Below the pieces are notes generated by a model. That model saw nothing but the letters and a program-made list of their open reading frames with translations. It was not told where the DNA came from and searched no databases. This document shows positions 18,144 through 26,532 of a stretch of DNA of 64,000 nucleotides, in pieces. Origin of the DNA: Candidatus Bathyarchaeota archaeon (GTDB taxonomy: Archaea > Thermoproteota > Bathyarchaeia > Bathyarchaeales > Bathycorpusculaceae); the NCBI GenBank assembly GCA_026014665.1, contig JAOZHX010000017.1:248001-312000 (forward strand). Reading direction: 5' to 3'. A program made the position numbers and the translations under genes. Within the stretch, counting starts at the first letter, position 1; each line of letters begins with the position of its first letter.

Positions 18144-18217
18144 TAAGACCATTACAGGTCTCTTTGACTACGACCATTGGCATGGTCGTGGCGGCTACGA
18201 CCATAGGGATGGTCATG
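18144..18217. repeat. Tandem GACC/GGTC hairpin repeats between divergent C1 genes
   Basis: Two copies of CTACGACCAT-NGGN-ATGGTC start at 18168 and 18195, 27 bases apart. Each is itself a near-palindrome able to form a hairpin (ACGACCAT against ATGGTCGT in the first). A looser third element, AGACC-ATTAC-AGGTCT, lies at 18146-18161. They sit in the 377-base gap between the divergent CooC gene and the MetF-like gene. Possible operator array or RNA hairpins; function unknown. Confidence 0.6.
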
Positions 18218-18415
18218 GCAAACAAGCATAAGAAGTAAACATCATAGTGGAAACTTTTTTTCCAATAAAGAGTCTTAAAGGAGCAAACGTTCGTTAGTGA
18301 GACCTCGTGATTTTGAAGAAACAGCGTGGCAACGCCAGCCTGCCAATACAAAGCTTGCGTATGCAAAAGATTTTTTAACCCTAAAGCCTCACCCATTAAC
18401 CGAGATGAAACCTCC

Positions 18416-19141
18416 ATGAAAATACTAAACGAATTTGTGCCAACACGAAAATTTCTAAAGCTAGCCGAAGAACTCAAAGACCTTGTTGACGGATGGAACG
18501 TTACAGACAGTGCAGCCGGCTTCCCAGCGCCCAGCGGTGTCGTCGTCAGTTGCCTGCTCAAAAGCAAGTATCCAGAAAAATACGTCTGTCCCATATTCAT
18601 ATTGCACTACAAAGGCCCAGTTGAAGTAGGAGGCTTGGCCCTAGCAGCCGACATCGTCGGACTCGACGGCTTAGCCGTCACCATGGGCGACAAACCACGC
18701 TACGGTGAACCCATCAAAATGCTACCTTCATCCGAGGCAGCCCGCGACTTCATACGAAACACGGTGAAAACCAAAAACCTCAAACTCGGCTGCCTCCTGA
18801 CCGCCAGACGCTCCATTGAAGAAACCCTCGCCCGCGTCCGTGAGCCATGGGACTTCGTTTACTTCATGCGCCTTGAAGACTCATCCTTTGAAGCCCTAAA
18901 AGCAGTCTCAGCAGAATGCAAGAAACTCAACAAACCGCTCTTCGCCTACTTCCTCGTCGGTACAGCCAAAAACGTTGAGACCGTCAAGATGATTGGCTGG
19001 CCAACCGCTGCAACCATGGAAACCGTTGAAGAAAAAGCCGCTCAACTGGTTGGACTCGTCGACGGCATCATCGCAACTTGTGCAGGCGATGCCGAAGGCG
19101 ACAAAGAAATGCTTCGAAAACTCCAAAAGTTCAGAAGTTAA
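18416..19141 (+). CDS. Short MetF-like (methylenetetrahydropterin reductase family) protein
   Basis: 241 residues from MKILNEFVPTRKFLK; a further upstream ATG-less extension is not supported. The pattern FILHYKGPVEVGGLALAADIVGLDGLAVTMGD resembles the MTHFR barrel strand that ends in the FAD-contacting L-T-G-D segment. GCLLTARRSIEETLARVREPWDFVYFMRLEDSSFEALK then follows the MTHFR order of an acidic loop and barrel helices. In an organism using tetrahydromethanopterin, such a protein could reduce methylene- to methyl-pterin instead of F420-dependent Mer. Divergent from the CooC/cdh genes and followed by cofE. Family assignment is by pattern, so moderate. Confidence 0.55.
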   Translation: MKILNEFVPTRKFLKLAEELKDLVDGWNVTDSAAGFPAPSGVVVSCLLKSKYPEKYVCPIFILHYKGPVEVGGLALAADIVGLDGLAVTMGDKPRYGEPIKMLPSSEAARDFIRNTVKTKNLKLGCLLTARRSIEETLARVREPWDFVYFMRLEDSSFEALKAVSAECKKLNKPLFAYFLVGTAKNVETVKMIGWPTAATMETVEEKAAQLVGLVDGIIATCAGDAEGDKEMLRKLQKFRS

Positions 19142-19150
19142 ACCAACACT

Positions 19151-19180
19151 GAGACGTCTATTCGTCTCTCTTCTTTTTCA
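19151..19180 (+). terminator. Hairpin plus T-rich terminator after the MetF-like gene
   Basis: GAGACG-TCTATT-CGTCTC is a perfect six-base stem with a six-base loop, followed immediately by TCTTCTTTTTC. It starts ten bases after the MetF-like stop codon and before the cofE promoter region. Confidence 0.55.
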
Positions 19181-19247
19181 ACAAGGAGTTTTTTCCCAGA
19201 TAAACTTTAAGTTAATGAAAGTTTAAGCCATAACCCTGAGGATACGC

Positions 19248-20006
19248 ATGAACAGTGTTTCAGTGATTCCTGTGGAGGGGTTGCCGCTAATCCAGGCTGG
19301 CGACAACGTAGGCAGGCTAATCGTTGAGGCAGCAAAAAAACAGCAGACACCTCTCCAAGAAAAAGATATAATCGTGGTCACACATGTCGTTGTTTCCAAA
19401 GCCGAAGGCAACATCGTAAACCTTGATTCCATCGTTCCTTCTCAACGTGCCAAAGAAATCGCTGCTCAAACCAACAAAGACCCTGCGCTAGTCCAAGTTA
19501 TCCTCGATGAAACCAAAGACATCGTGCGACTAGGACAAAACAGCATAATAACCGAAACCAAAAGCGGCATAGTCTGCGCCAACGCAGGAGTCGACCGCTC
19601 CAACGTTGCCGGCGAACGCAACGTGGTACCTCTGCCGAAAAACCCCAATGCCTCAGCCCAAAATATACGCCAAGAAATAAAGCACTTGGCTGGCGTGGAC
19701 GTCGCAGTTATCGTGTCTGACACTCATGGTCGACCGTTTCGAACGGGAGAAATCAACGTGGCAGTGGGCGTGGCAGGAATTAAGCCCATAAGGGACCGCC
19801 GTGGAGAAAAAGACCTCTTTGGCTACACTCTGCGTATAAAACAAACCGCCATAGCTGATGAACTCGCATCAGCGGCTGAACTTGTCATCGGTCAAGCTGA
19901 CGAGGGCATACCTGCAGCCATCATAAGAGGCTACGCATACCAAACTACAGAAGATTCAGCAGCAACACCCCTCATAAGGCCTAAAGAGATAGACCTTTTT
20001 AGATAA
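19248..20006 (+). CDS. cofE: Coenzyme F420-0:L-glutamate ligase
   Basis: 252 residues, the standard length for CofE. Diagnostic segments are VIPVEGLPLIQAGDNVGRLI at the start, DIIVVTHVVVSKAEGN, GIVCANAGVDRSN, VIVSDTHGRPFRTGEINVAVGVAGI and DRRGEKDLFG. The enzyme uses GTP to add glutamate to F420-0, completing coenzyme F420. Its place beside the MetF-like gene and the CODH/ACS locus suggests that F420 serves C1 reduction here; the link is inferred. A TATA-like stretch lies near 19202-19215. Confidence 0.93.
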   Translation: MNSVSVIPVEGLPLIQAGDNVGRLIVEAAKKQQTPLQEKDIIVVTHVVVSKAEGNIVNLDSIVPSQRAKEIAAQTNKDPALVQVILDETKDIVRLGQNSIITETKSGIVCANAGVDRSNVAGERNVVPLPKNPNASAQNIRQEIKHLAGVDVAVIVSDTHGRPFRTGEINVAVGVAGIKPIRDRRGEKDLFGYTLRIKQTAIADELASAAELVIGQADEGIPAAIIRGYAYQTTEDSAATPLIRPKEIDLFR

Positions 20007-20082
20007 AACCACATGTTCAACATTCCTCAAAAGGTTCAAAAGACTGAACGACGTTTATAGCTGAAAACGCGAGCTGAAAAGC

Positions 20083-20412
20083 ATGGAAAGCAAGACACCC
20101 CGAGAATTCTTCGAGAAAAACCTTCCACTGCAATTTAAGCCAGAAAAAGCAGTCGGTATAGACGTTATAGCGCAAGTCAACATTACGGGTCCAGAAGGCG
20201 GTGAATGGACAGTCACCATAAAAGACCAAAAGCTCGAAGTCAAAGAAGGCAACGACCCCTCCGCGCCGCTAGTGCTTAAAATGAACCAAAAGGACTTCAT
20301 AGACTTAGTTAACGAGAAATTGAGTGCTGAAAAGGCTTTTTTCACGGGTAAAATCCAGTTTAAAGGCAGCATAAGCATGGCACTAAAGCTGAAAGACGCA
20401 GGCTTTCTATAA
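20083..20412 (+). CDS. SCP2 sterol-carrier-fold protein
   Basis: 109 residues matching the SCP2 domain: MESKTPREFFEKNLPLQF at the start, a beta-sheet with GGEWTVTIKDQKLEVKEG and DPSAPLVLKMNQKDFIDLVNEKL, then FFTGKIQFKGSISMALKL at the end, the usual G-x-I-x-x-x-G-D/S turn. The fold makes a hydrophobic tunnel that binds lipids or acyl chains. It is a single-domain cytoplasmic form common in archaea with unknown ligand. It lies alone, 76 bases after cofE. Confidence 0.85.
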   Translation: MESKTPREFFEKNLPLQFKPEKAVGIDVIAQVNITGPEGGEWTVTIKDQKLEVKEGNDPSAPLVLKMNQKDFIDLVNEKLSAEKAFFTGKIQFKGSISMALKLKDAGFL

Positions 20413-20701
20413 TAACAACGCATCCATCTTCCTTCAATACCTCACTGAAAGGTTCGTTTGATTTCTTTGCAGAATACTACAATACTTGAGATGTGAGCAT
20501 AACTAATAGTTAATCTTAAATATAACTGTAGAATAACGGCTCTCAATTACCTTGGTGTCATATGGGTGTTGGTCGTTTCAAAATTCGACCGTGAAAATGA
20601 TTCGCGCATAAGGAAGCCCTTTATTTTAGAGACCTCATTCAAAGAATTTCAATCGCTTAAACCCAGCAATAATTGTATGTTATATTTACGGAAGAAAAAC
20701 T

Positions 20702-21832
20702 ATGGAAGATCCTGAAGAAATCCCGCAAAACAATCCAAACGACGAGGGCCTGAGGAGCCGCAGTCCATTCTCGCTTCTGGATGGAGCAACTGCTCAGGTG
20801 CCTTCGATAAACCCTGAACTCTATTTTGAAAGTAAAATTGCCAGAGACCACAGCAAATCCCTCGAAGAACGGCTAGAATGCTTCGAAATAATCCTCGATT
20901 CCGAGGTGGGTGACACCAGCCTAACTAGAGCAAGGAATATAGAACGAGAAGTCGGACTCCGCCAAATCTATTTAAAATTTGAAGGCGGCAACCCCACTGG
21001 AACGCAAAAAGATCGTATAGCCTTTGCTCAAGCGCTCGATGCCCTTCGGAGGGGATACGACGAAATCACTGTTGCGTCCTGCGGTAATTATGGTGCTGCA
21101 ATCGCTTTGGCTGCTTCTTTAGCTGGATTACGCTGTTTAATCTACATCCCGGAGGATTACCATGCCAATCGCATCAAAGAAATCAAGAGCTTGGGCGCTG
21201 AGATAATTAAGACTCCGGGCGACTACGAGCAATCGGTTATGATTTCTAGGCAAGAAGCAGAAAAGAATGGATACTACGATGCTAACCCTGGAGGAAGCAA
21301 CACAAACATACAACTGAAAGCCTACGGCGAAATTGCCTATGAAATCTATGATGAACTTCGAGACGCTCCAGCGGCTGTTGCGGTTCCTGCCTCAAACGGC
21401 TCCACCATCGCAGGCATTTACAGAGGCTTTCTGAGCCTTTACAACCGGGGAAAGACGTCCCGTATTCCACGCTTCATCGCGGGCTCATCCTACGGTATGA
21501 ACCCAATAATCAACGCGTTTGTCAAGAACATGGCACACTGCTATGACCTTAAACCGGAAAAAATTAGGAACACCCAGATCAACGAGCCCCTGATTAACTG
21601 GCGTTCCATTGACGGCGACTACGCGTTGGCAGCCATCAGGCAAACTCATGGATGGGCAGCGTACGCTACTGACAAGAGCATGATGGATTATGCACGTTTG
21701 ATCAGGGAAAAGGAAGGTCTCAGCGTCTTGCCTGCTTCCACAGCAGGACTGATAGCGCTTCTTGACAGACATAAGAAGGAACCCTATCCTGGCGACCGTT
21801 ACGTTGTAATTCTAACGGGACGCAAAGCGTGA
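20702..21832 (+). CDS. Threonine-synthase-like PLP-dependent (fold II) enzyme
   Basis: 376 residues. After an unusual 85-residue N-terminal region, the fold-type II core begins VGDTSLTRARNIEREVG; FEGGNPTGTQKDR holds the PLP-binding Lys, ASCGNYGAAIALAASLAG binds the phosphate and substrate carboxylate, and VAVPASNGSTIAGIYRGF is the second phosphate loop. Threonine synthase, threonine dehydratase and cysteate or diaminopropionate enzymes share this pattern, so the substrate is open. Its stop overlaps the DUF1611 gene by four bases, tying it to the DUF1611/PP-loop group rather than to threonine biosynthesis. Confidence 0.75.
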   Translation: MEDPEEIPQNNPNDEGLRSRSPFSLLDGATAQVPSINPELYFESKIARDHSKSLEERLECFEIILDSEVGDTSLTRARNIEREVGLRQIYLKFEGGNPTGTQKDRIAFAQALDALRRGYDEITVASCGNYGAAIALAASLAGLRCLIYIPEDYHANRIKEIKSLGAEIIKTPGDYEQSVMISRQEAEKNGYYDANPGGSNTNIQLKAYGEIAYEIYDELRDAPAAVAVPASNGSTIAGIYRGFLSLYNRGKTSRIPRFIAGSSYGMNPIINAFVKNMAHCYDLKPEKIRNTQINEPLINWRSIDGDYALAAIRQTHGWAAYATDKSMMDYARLIREKEGLSVLPASTAGLIALLDRHKKEPYPGDRYVVILTGRKA

Positions 21833-22887
21833 GCATGATGCCTAAGGAAAAAGCGCTAATATACTGTGATAGAGAGTTCCAAAACGCAAACGGCAAAACA
21901 GCCCACGGATTAATTCGTTACACGACACGTTACGATATAGTAGGCGTCGTCGACTCCACTGCACCCATGGGTGATGCAGGAGAAATCTTGGACGGCAAAA
22001 AGAGAAACATTCCCTTATTCCAGAACCTATCAGAAGCCATCCAAAAAAGCCAGCCGCAGACACTAGTCATCGGAGCAGTTTCAGAAGGGGGGATTCTTCC
22101 GAAGGGCTATGACAGAGCAATCATCTATGCTTTGCAACAAAGCCTAAACATCGTCTCAGGGCTTCATCAGTTCATCTCAGACGACCAAACCTTCACCGCC
22201 ATAGCTAACAAGAACGGCTGCAAAATCACCGACGTACGCAAAATCTACAGGGATTACAAGCGCTTCTACACAGGAGAAATCAGCAAAGTCGGCTCAACCA
22301 GAATCGCAACCTTAGGCACCGACTCAGCGATTGGCAAACGCACCACCGCCGTCATGATAGTCAACGAACTGCGAAATCGCAAGCGCACAGCAGACATGAT
22401 TTTCACAGGGCAAACGGGTTGGATGCAAGGCTGGTCACACGGCGCAGTCATAGACGCCATGATAAACGACTTTGTTGCAGGCGGAATCGAAGGCGGCATA
22501 CTCGACGCATGGAACGACGACAAACCAGAGTTCCTAATAATCGAAGGACAGGGCAGCTTGGTGCATCCGTTCTTTCCAGGCGGCTTTGAGATCCTAGCTG
22601 CAGGGCAAATCCACGGCTTCACCCTGCAAGATGCACCTGGACGCCCAAATTTAGATGGCTTTCCAGGGTACTCGATGCCTGATCCCATGCGAGTCGTCAA
22701 GATAGCCAAACTCCTCTGTGAACGTCCCCTCTTAGGCATAAGCATTAATCACGAGCGCCTATCCCCTATGGAAGCTGAAAAAGTAAAAGGAAAATACCGC
22801 CAACGATTCAAGGTGCCGGTTGAAGACCCCATAGTAGACGGGGTAGAGCAGATAGTTGATGCTATAGAAAAGCTTCGGGACGGTTAA
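21829..22887 (+). CDS. DUF1611 P-loop protein (DgcN-like)
   Basis: 352 residues. An N-terminal Rossmann-like domain (ALIYCDREFQNANGKTAHGL, IVGVVDSTAPMGDAGEILDG) is followed by a P-loop at GTDSAIGKRTTA and IEGQGSLVHPFFPGG and INHERLS motifs, all typical of DUF1611. One characterised bacterial group, DgcN, acetylates D-glutamate; bacterial homologues often lie beside dipeptide or N-acyl amino-acid epimerases. Here the neighbours are a PLP enzyme (four-base overlap) and a PP-loop protein resembling a glutamate epimerase. Family is clear, activity inferred by analogy. Confidence 0.8.
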   Translation: MSMMPKEKALIYCDREFQNANGKTAHGLIRYTTRYDIVGVVDSTAPMGDAGEILDGKKRNIPLFQNLSEAIQKSQPQTLVIGAVSEGGILPKGYDRAIIYALQQSLNIVSGLHQFISDDQTFTAIANKNGCKITDVRKIYRDYKRFYTGEISKVGSTRIATLGTDSAIGKRTTAVMIVNELRNRKRTADMIFTGQTGWMQGWSHGAVIDAMINDFVAGGIEGGILDAWNDDKPEFLIIEGQGSLVHPFFPGGFEILAAGQIHGFTLQDAPGRPNLDGFPGYSMPDPMRVVKIAKLLCERPLLGISINHERLSPMEAEKVKGKYRQRFKVPVEDPIVDGVEQIVDAIEKLRDG

Positions 22888-22978
22888 CTCCACGAACCTC
22901 GCATGCCTCAACTTCATAGAAATCAGCGACCCAGAAATCAAAGGAAACGGCGCAAGCACACGAATAATTTGTGAGGAC

Positions 22979-24331
22979 TTGGATGGAGAGCAATCCAGCT
23001 TTAAAATTCTTGCAAGATATGAAGCCCCAATAGCAACAGGACATCAACCGTTTTTACGGCTTGCCTCAGTTATGCCGGTCCTTAACTACGGCTTGTTCAC
23101 CAAGGAAATCCGGCTTAAATACCCAATCAGCCAATCCGACGCGTCATTGCTTCAAGACCTCTTAGACATCTTCAGCAAGGACATTTTCATAAACAAACTA
23201 ATCCGCCGAAAAAACCCCTACATACTGCCCGAGTTCCGCTTAACAGAGCAGGATGCAACACAAGAAAACGCCAAGCCGCTTGCAACGCTCAAACCAACCG
23301 CCATGACAGAGGACAGAGCAATTTGTTCTGAGTTTGAGGAAGGCTCCTGCGGGGTGCTTTCCAGCGGCGGCAAAGAAAGCCTGCTCACATATGCCATGCT
23401 CAAAGAAGCAGGCGCCAAAGTTTATCCGCTATACGTTAACGAAAGCGGAGGACACTGGCGAACAGCACTTCCAGCTTACCGACACCATAAAACTAACGAA
23501 CCGAACACACGCCGCGTCTGGCTTAACGTAGACAGGTTCTACACTTTCATGCTAGACCATCTCCGAATCATCCGCCCCGACCACCGAAAAGTCTGGTTGG
23601 ACACTTACCCCATCCGCTTATGCATCTTCCCTGTCTACGTGTTCTATCTGCTACCGCTGTTTGTCGCCGAAAAAATCGGCAACCTCCTCATCGGAAGTGA
23701 ATTTGACGACCCCCGCCTTTCACCCTACTACAAGGACATAAAACACTATTATGGTGTTTATGACCAAACCCAAGACTTCGACCTGCGAATGGAACAATGG
23801 TACCAAAAACGCATGCCAAACATGCGTCAATGGAGCGCAGTCCGCCCCATCTCTGGCTTAATCGTTGAACGCATCCTAACCAGCCGTTACCCCCAACTCG
23901 CTAAGAACCAGCGTTCCTGCCACAGCTGCCACTTCCAAAACAGCGAAATCATACCATGCGGTTCCTGCAGCAAGTGCTTAGGCATCCAGCTTTTCCTGCG
24001 AGCAAACAACATTGACCCAGCAATGATGGGTTACAGTAAAAGAGACATCAGCCTATTCGCTGAACGGTTCGCTAAGGGGGGTTTGAGGCTGGATGAGGAC
24101 GAGCGGGAGCACGCAGCGTTTTTGGCGGGAAAACTTGACCCATCCGTGCAGGGTATAGAGCATGCTCATGTGGAAACCATTCATCTCCACAAAGGCACGG
24201 GTGACTTGCAGCTTATCCCTAAACGCTACAGAAAAGCCCTGCTCAACATAATCGAGCAGTACACAAAAGGCTTCACAAAATTAGAAAATGATGTTTGGGT
24301 TCCAGCAGCTGAGCCTAACTTAGAGTTTTAA
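22979..24331 (+). CDS. PP-loop ATP-pyrophosphatase-fold protein, MurL-like
   Basis: 450 residues from TTG at 22979 (GTGAGG just before). The same frame stays open back to 22868 with plausible protein sequence but no usual start codon, so the N-terminus may be longer. Around residue 120 is GVLSSGGKESLLTYAMLKEAG, a PP-loop that binds and adenylates. LIGSEFDDP and a cysteine cluster (SCHSCHFQNSEIIPCGSCSKC) follow. The order PP-loop, acidic loop, C-G-x-C-x-K-C resembles MurL, which epimerises L-Glu of UDP-MurNAc-L-Ala-L-Glu through an adenylate. An archaeon without murein would need another substrate. Its end overlaps the convergent GNAT gene by 17 bases. Confidence 0.55.
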   Translation: MDGEQSSFKILARYEAPIATGHQPFLRLASVMPVLNYGLFTKEIRLKYPISQSDASLLQDLLDIFSKDIFINKLIRRKNPYILPEFRLTEQDATQENAKPLATLKPTAMTEDRAICSEFEEGSCGVLSSGGKESLLTYAMLKEAGAKVYPLYVNESGGHWRTALPAYRHHKTNEPNTRRVWLNVDRFYTFMLDHLRIIRPDHRKVWLDTYPIRLCIFPVYVFYLLPLFVAEKIGNLLIGSEFDDPRLSPYYKDIKHYYGVYDQTQDFDLRMEQWYQKRMPNMRQWSAVRPISGLIVERILTSRYPQLAKNQRSCHSCHFQNSEIIPCGSCSKCLGIQLFLRANNIDPAMMGYSKRDISLFAERFAKGGLRLDEDEREHAAFLAGKLDPSVQGIEHAHVETIHLHKGTGDLQLIPKRYRKALLNIIEQYTKGFTKLENDVWVPAAEPNLEF

Positions 24332-24791
24332 CCATGCGTACAGCGTCGCGGGTGCCGCAATGCTCAAACCTGTAGTAGCCGACCAGCCGCTCATTAACCA
24401 TGTAACCTGCTTTCTTGTACAATTCAATCGCTGCCTTATTCCCCTCAGACACTTCTAGCTGCGAAAATTTCATTCCTCGAGTTTTCATGTCCTCTTCAGC
24501 CGCAGCCAGAAGTCTAAGTCCAACGCCTCGACGCTGAAAGGCGGGTGCAACATCGATGGTCTCGATTCCTCCAACGATTGTTCCTTTTCGGTAGAGCACA
24601 ATAATGAATCCTCGTAAAGCCTTAGAGTCAGTTTCAACAAAACAGGCGCTGTTTGCTCTAAGAATCAGGTAGGCAAGTTGAGGTTTAGAGTAAGCAGTAG
24701 GGTCGGGAAAGCATTCTCTCTCAATTTCTGCAATTGCATCTATGTCATCGGCGGTTGCTTTTCGGATGATTGCGCTTACCAAATTGGTCAA
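24315..24791 (-). CDS. GNAT-family N-acetyltransferase (RimI-like)
   Basis: 158 residues. IRKATADDIDAIAEIERECF is the first strand-helix of the GNAT fold. IDVAPAFQRRGVGLRLL holds the Q/R-x-x-G-x-G/A acetyl-CoA pyrophosphate loop, and LEVSEGNKAAIELYKKAGYM is the RimI-type fourth motif, followed by VGYYRF. Archaeal relatives acetylate protein N-termini; a small-molecule substrate cannot be excluded given the amino-acid locus it overlaps at its 3' end. Start TTG at 24791 is the most likely one. Confidence 0.8.
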   Translation of the reverse strand: MTNLVSAIIRKATADDIDAIAEIERECFPDPTAYSKPQLAYLILRANSACFVETDSKALRGFIIVLYRKGTIVGGIETIDVAPAFQRRGVGLRLLAAAEEDMKTRGMKFSQLEVSEGNKAAIELYKKAGYMVNERLVGYYRFEHCGTRDAVRMVKTLS

Positions 24792-24919
24792 CTAAAGTGA
24801 CTATCAAACATTCAAGGAAAAAACGTTTCGTTTACACACCAAGTGGCAGCTTTCAAAATGAAGAACATATTTATTTACGGCTAAACGGTTGGAATAACTG
24901 ATAGCGAAGGCGAAGACGT

Positions 24920-25870
24920 ATGAAAGTACCAGTAAAAGACTACGAGTTCACCGAATCAATGAGCGTAAACGAGCTTGTTGAGCAGATGCAGGCGGCATGG
25001 GGCTTCACCGCGGGCAAGTTGGCGACAGGCGTCAACATTATGGAATCGATGATAAAAACAAAGGGCTGCGTCAAATTCCTCTCGTTCACCGCCGACATAA
25101 TTGCCACAGGCACCCGCGGGGTCATCCGCGAGCTGGTTAAACGCAAACTCGTCGACGTCTTAATCACCACCTGCGGCACTCTCGACCATGATGTTGCCCG
25201 CTGCTGGAAAGACTACTACAAAGGCAGCTTCATCATGAACGACAGCAAACTGCATCAGGAAGGTTTAAACCGATTGGGCAACGTGCTCGTGCCAAACGAA
25301 AGCTACGGCATAATCATAGAGCAAAAAATCATTCCGATGCTCGAAGCCCTCTACCAAGAAGGCAAACGCGAACTCTCCACCACAGAGCTTTGCCGCGAAA
25401 TCGGGTTGCGATGCTGCAACGAATCCTCGATTCTGTATTGGGCAGCCAAAAACAACATCCCCGTCTTCGTTCCCGGCATAACCGATGGCTCCGTGGGGTA
25501 TCAGCTGTGGTTTTTTAGCCAAGACCACAAAGACTTCCGAGTAAACCTGCTCAAAGACGAAGACGACCTGAACAACATCGTGTTTGACGCCAAAAAAAGC
25601 GGCGCTCTCATCGTCGGCGGAGGCATAAGCAAGCACCACACGATTTGGTGGAACCAATTCAAAGACGGCTTAGACTACGTTGTCTACATAACCACGGCAG
25701 ATGAGTGGGATGGAAGCCTCAGCGGAGCACGCCCAAGAGAAGCAGTTAGCTGGGGCAAGATCAACGAGAAAGCAAAGATGATAATGATTGAGGGCGACGC
25801 CACAATGATACTGCCAGTAATGACAAGCGCCCTAATTGATCGCTTAAGCAAAAATAAAACTAAAGCTTAA
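24920..25870 (+). CDS. dys: Deoxyhypusine synthase
   Basis: 316 residues with the family landmarks ANIMESM-like GVNIMESMIK, LSFTADIIATGTRGVIRELV, ITTCGTLDHDVAR, VPGITDGSVGYQLW, LIVGGGISKHHTIW and ITTADEWDGSLSGARPREAVSWGKI. The Lys of SWGKI is the catalytic residue that forms the enzyme-aminobutyl intermediate. It uses spermidine and NAD to modify a lysine of translation factor aIF5A. It stands alone on the plus strand, with a divergently related copy on the opposite strand 660 bases away. Confidence 0.93.
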   Translation: MKVPVKDYEFTESMSVNELVEQMQAAWGFTAGKLATGVNIMESMIKTKGCVKFLSFTADIIATGTRGVIRELVKRKLVDVLITTCGTLDHDVARCWKDYYKGSFIMNDSKLHQEGLNRLGNVLVPNESYGIIIEQKIIPMLEALYQEGKRELSTTELCREIGLRCCNESSILYWAAKNNIPVFVPGITDGSVGYQLWFFSQDHKDFRVNLLKDEDDLNNIVFDAKKSGALIVGGGISKHHTIWWNQFKDGLDYVVYITTADEWDGSLSGARPREAVSWGKINEKAKMIMIEGDATMILPVMTSALIDRLSKNKTKA

Positions 25871-25945
25871 CAGAGTAACTGTCAAGTTTTGTTTGTCGAT
25901 AATGGATTTAAGCGCCAAGACTCCTAATGCAGTCAGGGGTCAAAA

Positions 25946-26509
25946 ATGGCTAAATCAAAAGACGGAATCGAATCTATCATCTTCCAAGCGCTTTCTCATC
26001 CAATGAGGCGCACAATAATCACCCTTCTAGAGGGCAATGGTAAGGGGTTACTATATACCGAGTTAATTACTGAACTAGGTCTGCCAACGGGAAAAATGAA
26101 CTATCACATCGAACAGCTTCAGGGCTTAATTGTGAAGAACGAAGAAAACCGTTATATCTTGACCTCTCTAGGAATGAAAGCGCTAGATCAACTCAAGCAT
26201 CTCAAAGCAGACGTTACCGCGGAGGATCTTAAGCTTCTTAGTTTAGCAGAGCATACGCGCAGGGGCAGTCTTGAACCTACCTTAAAGGCGTTTCTGCAGA
26301 TAGGGGTTGTCGCTTCTTTTGCAGTTATAATAATTATGGCAATTATTGCCTACGTTGCTTATTCACAGGGCACAGCACCACTGTTCCTCTGGGTAATTTT
26401 ACCGCTTCTGTACGCAATCGAGATTGGTGCAACTGTAATTCTAATTCGTGCACTAAGAAACACGCCAGAATGGCTAAGACGCCTAGAAAGGAAATTCTTG
26501 GAACCCTAA
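25946..26509 (+). CDS. Membrane-anchored winged-helix (ArsR-like) regulator
   Basis: 187 residues. The N-terminal 90 form an ArsR-type winged helix: IIFQALSHPMRRTIITLL, then LYTELITELGLPTGKMNYHIEQLQ as the recognition helix, and NRYILTSLGMKAL as the wing. Two hydrophobic segments (about 116-140 and 147-168) follow, ending in a basic tail. This layout is common in archaea, where such one-component regulators sense membrane or lipid signals; the target genes are unknown. It lies between the two deoxyhypusine-synthase-family genes, convergent with the second. Confidence 0.8.
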   Translation: MAKSKDGIESIIFQALSHPMRRTIITLLEGNGKGLLYTELITELGLPTGKMNYHIEQLQGLIVKNEENRYILTSLGMKALDQLKHLKADVTAEDLKLLSLAEHTRRGSLEPTLKAFLQIGVVASFAVIIIMAIIAYVAYSQGTAPLFLWVILPLLYAIEIGATVILIRALRNTPEWLRRLERKFLEP

Positions 26510-26532
26510 TTTAAGAAAAAGAAGAAAAAATA

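Noticed and set aside
18043-18600. 185-residue minus-strand frame
   Set aside because: It overlaps the MetF-like gene and the palindromes and has low-complexity repeats (VVAATTMPMVVV) created by the DNA repeats.
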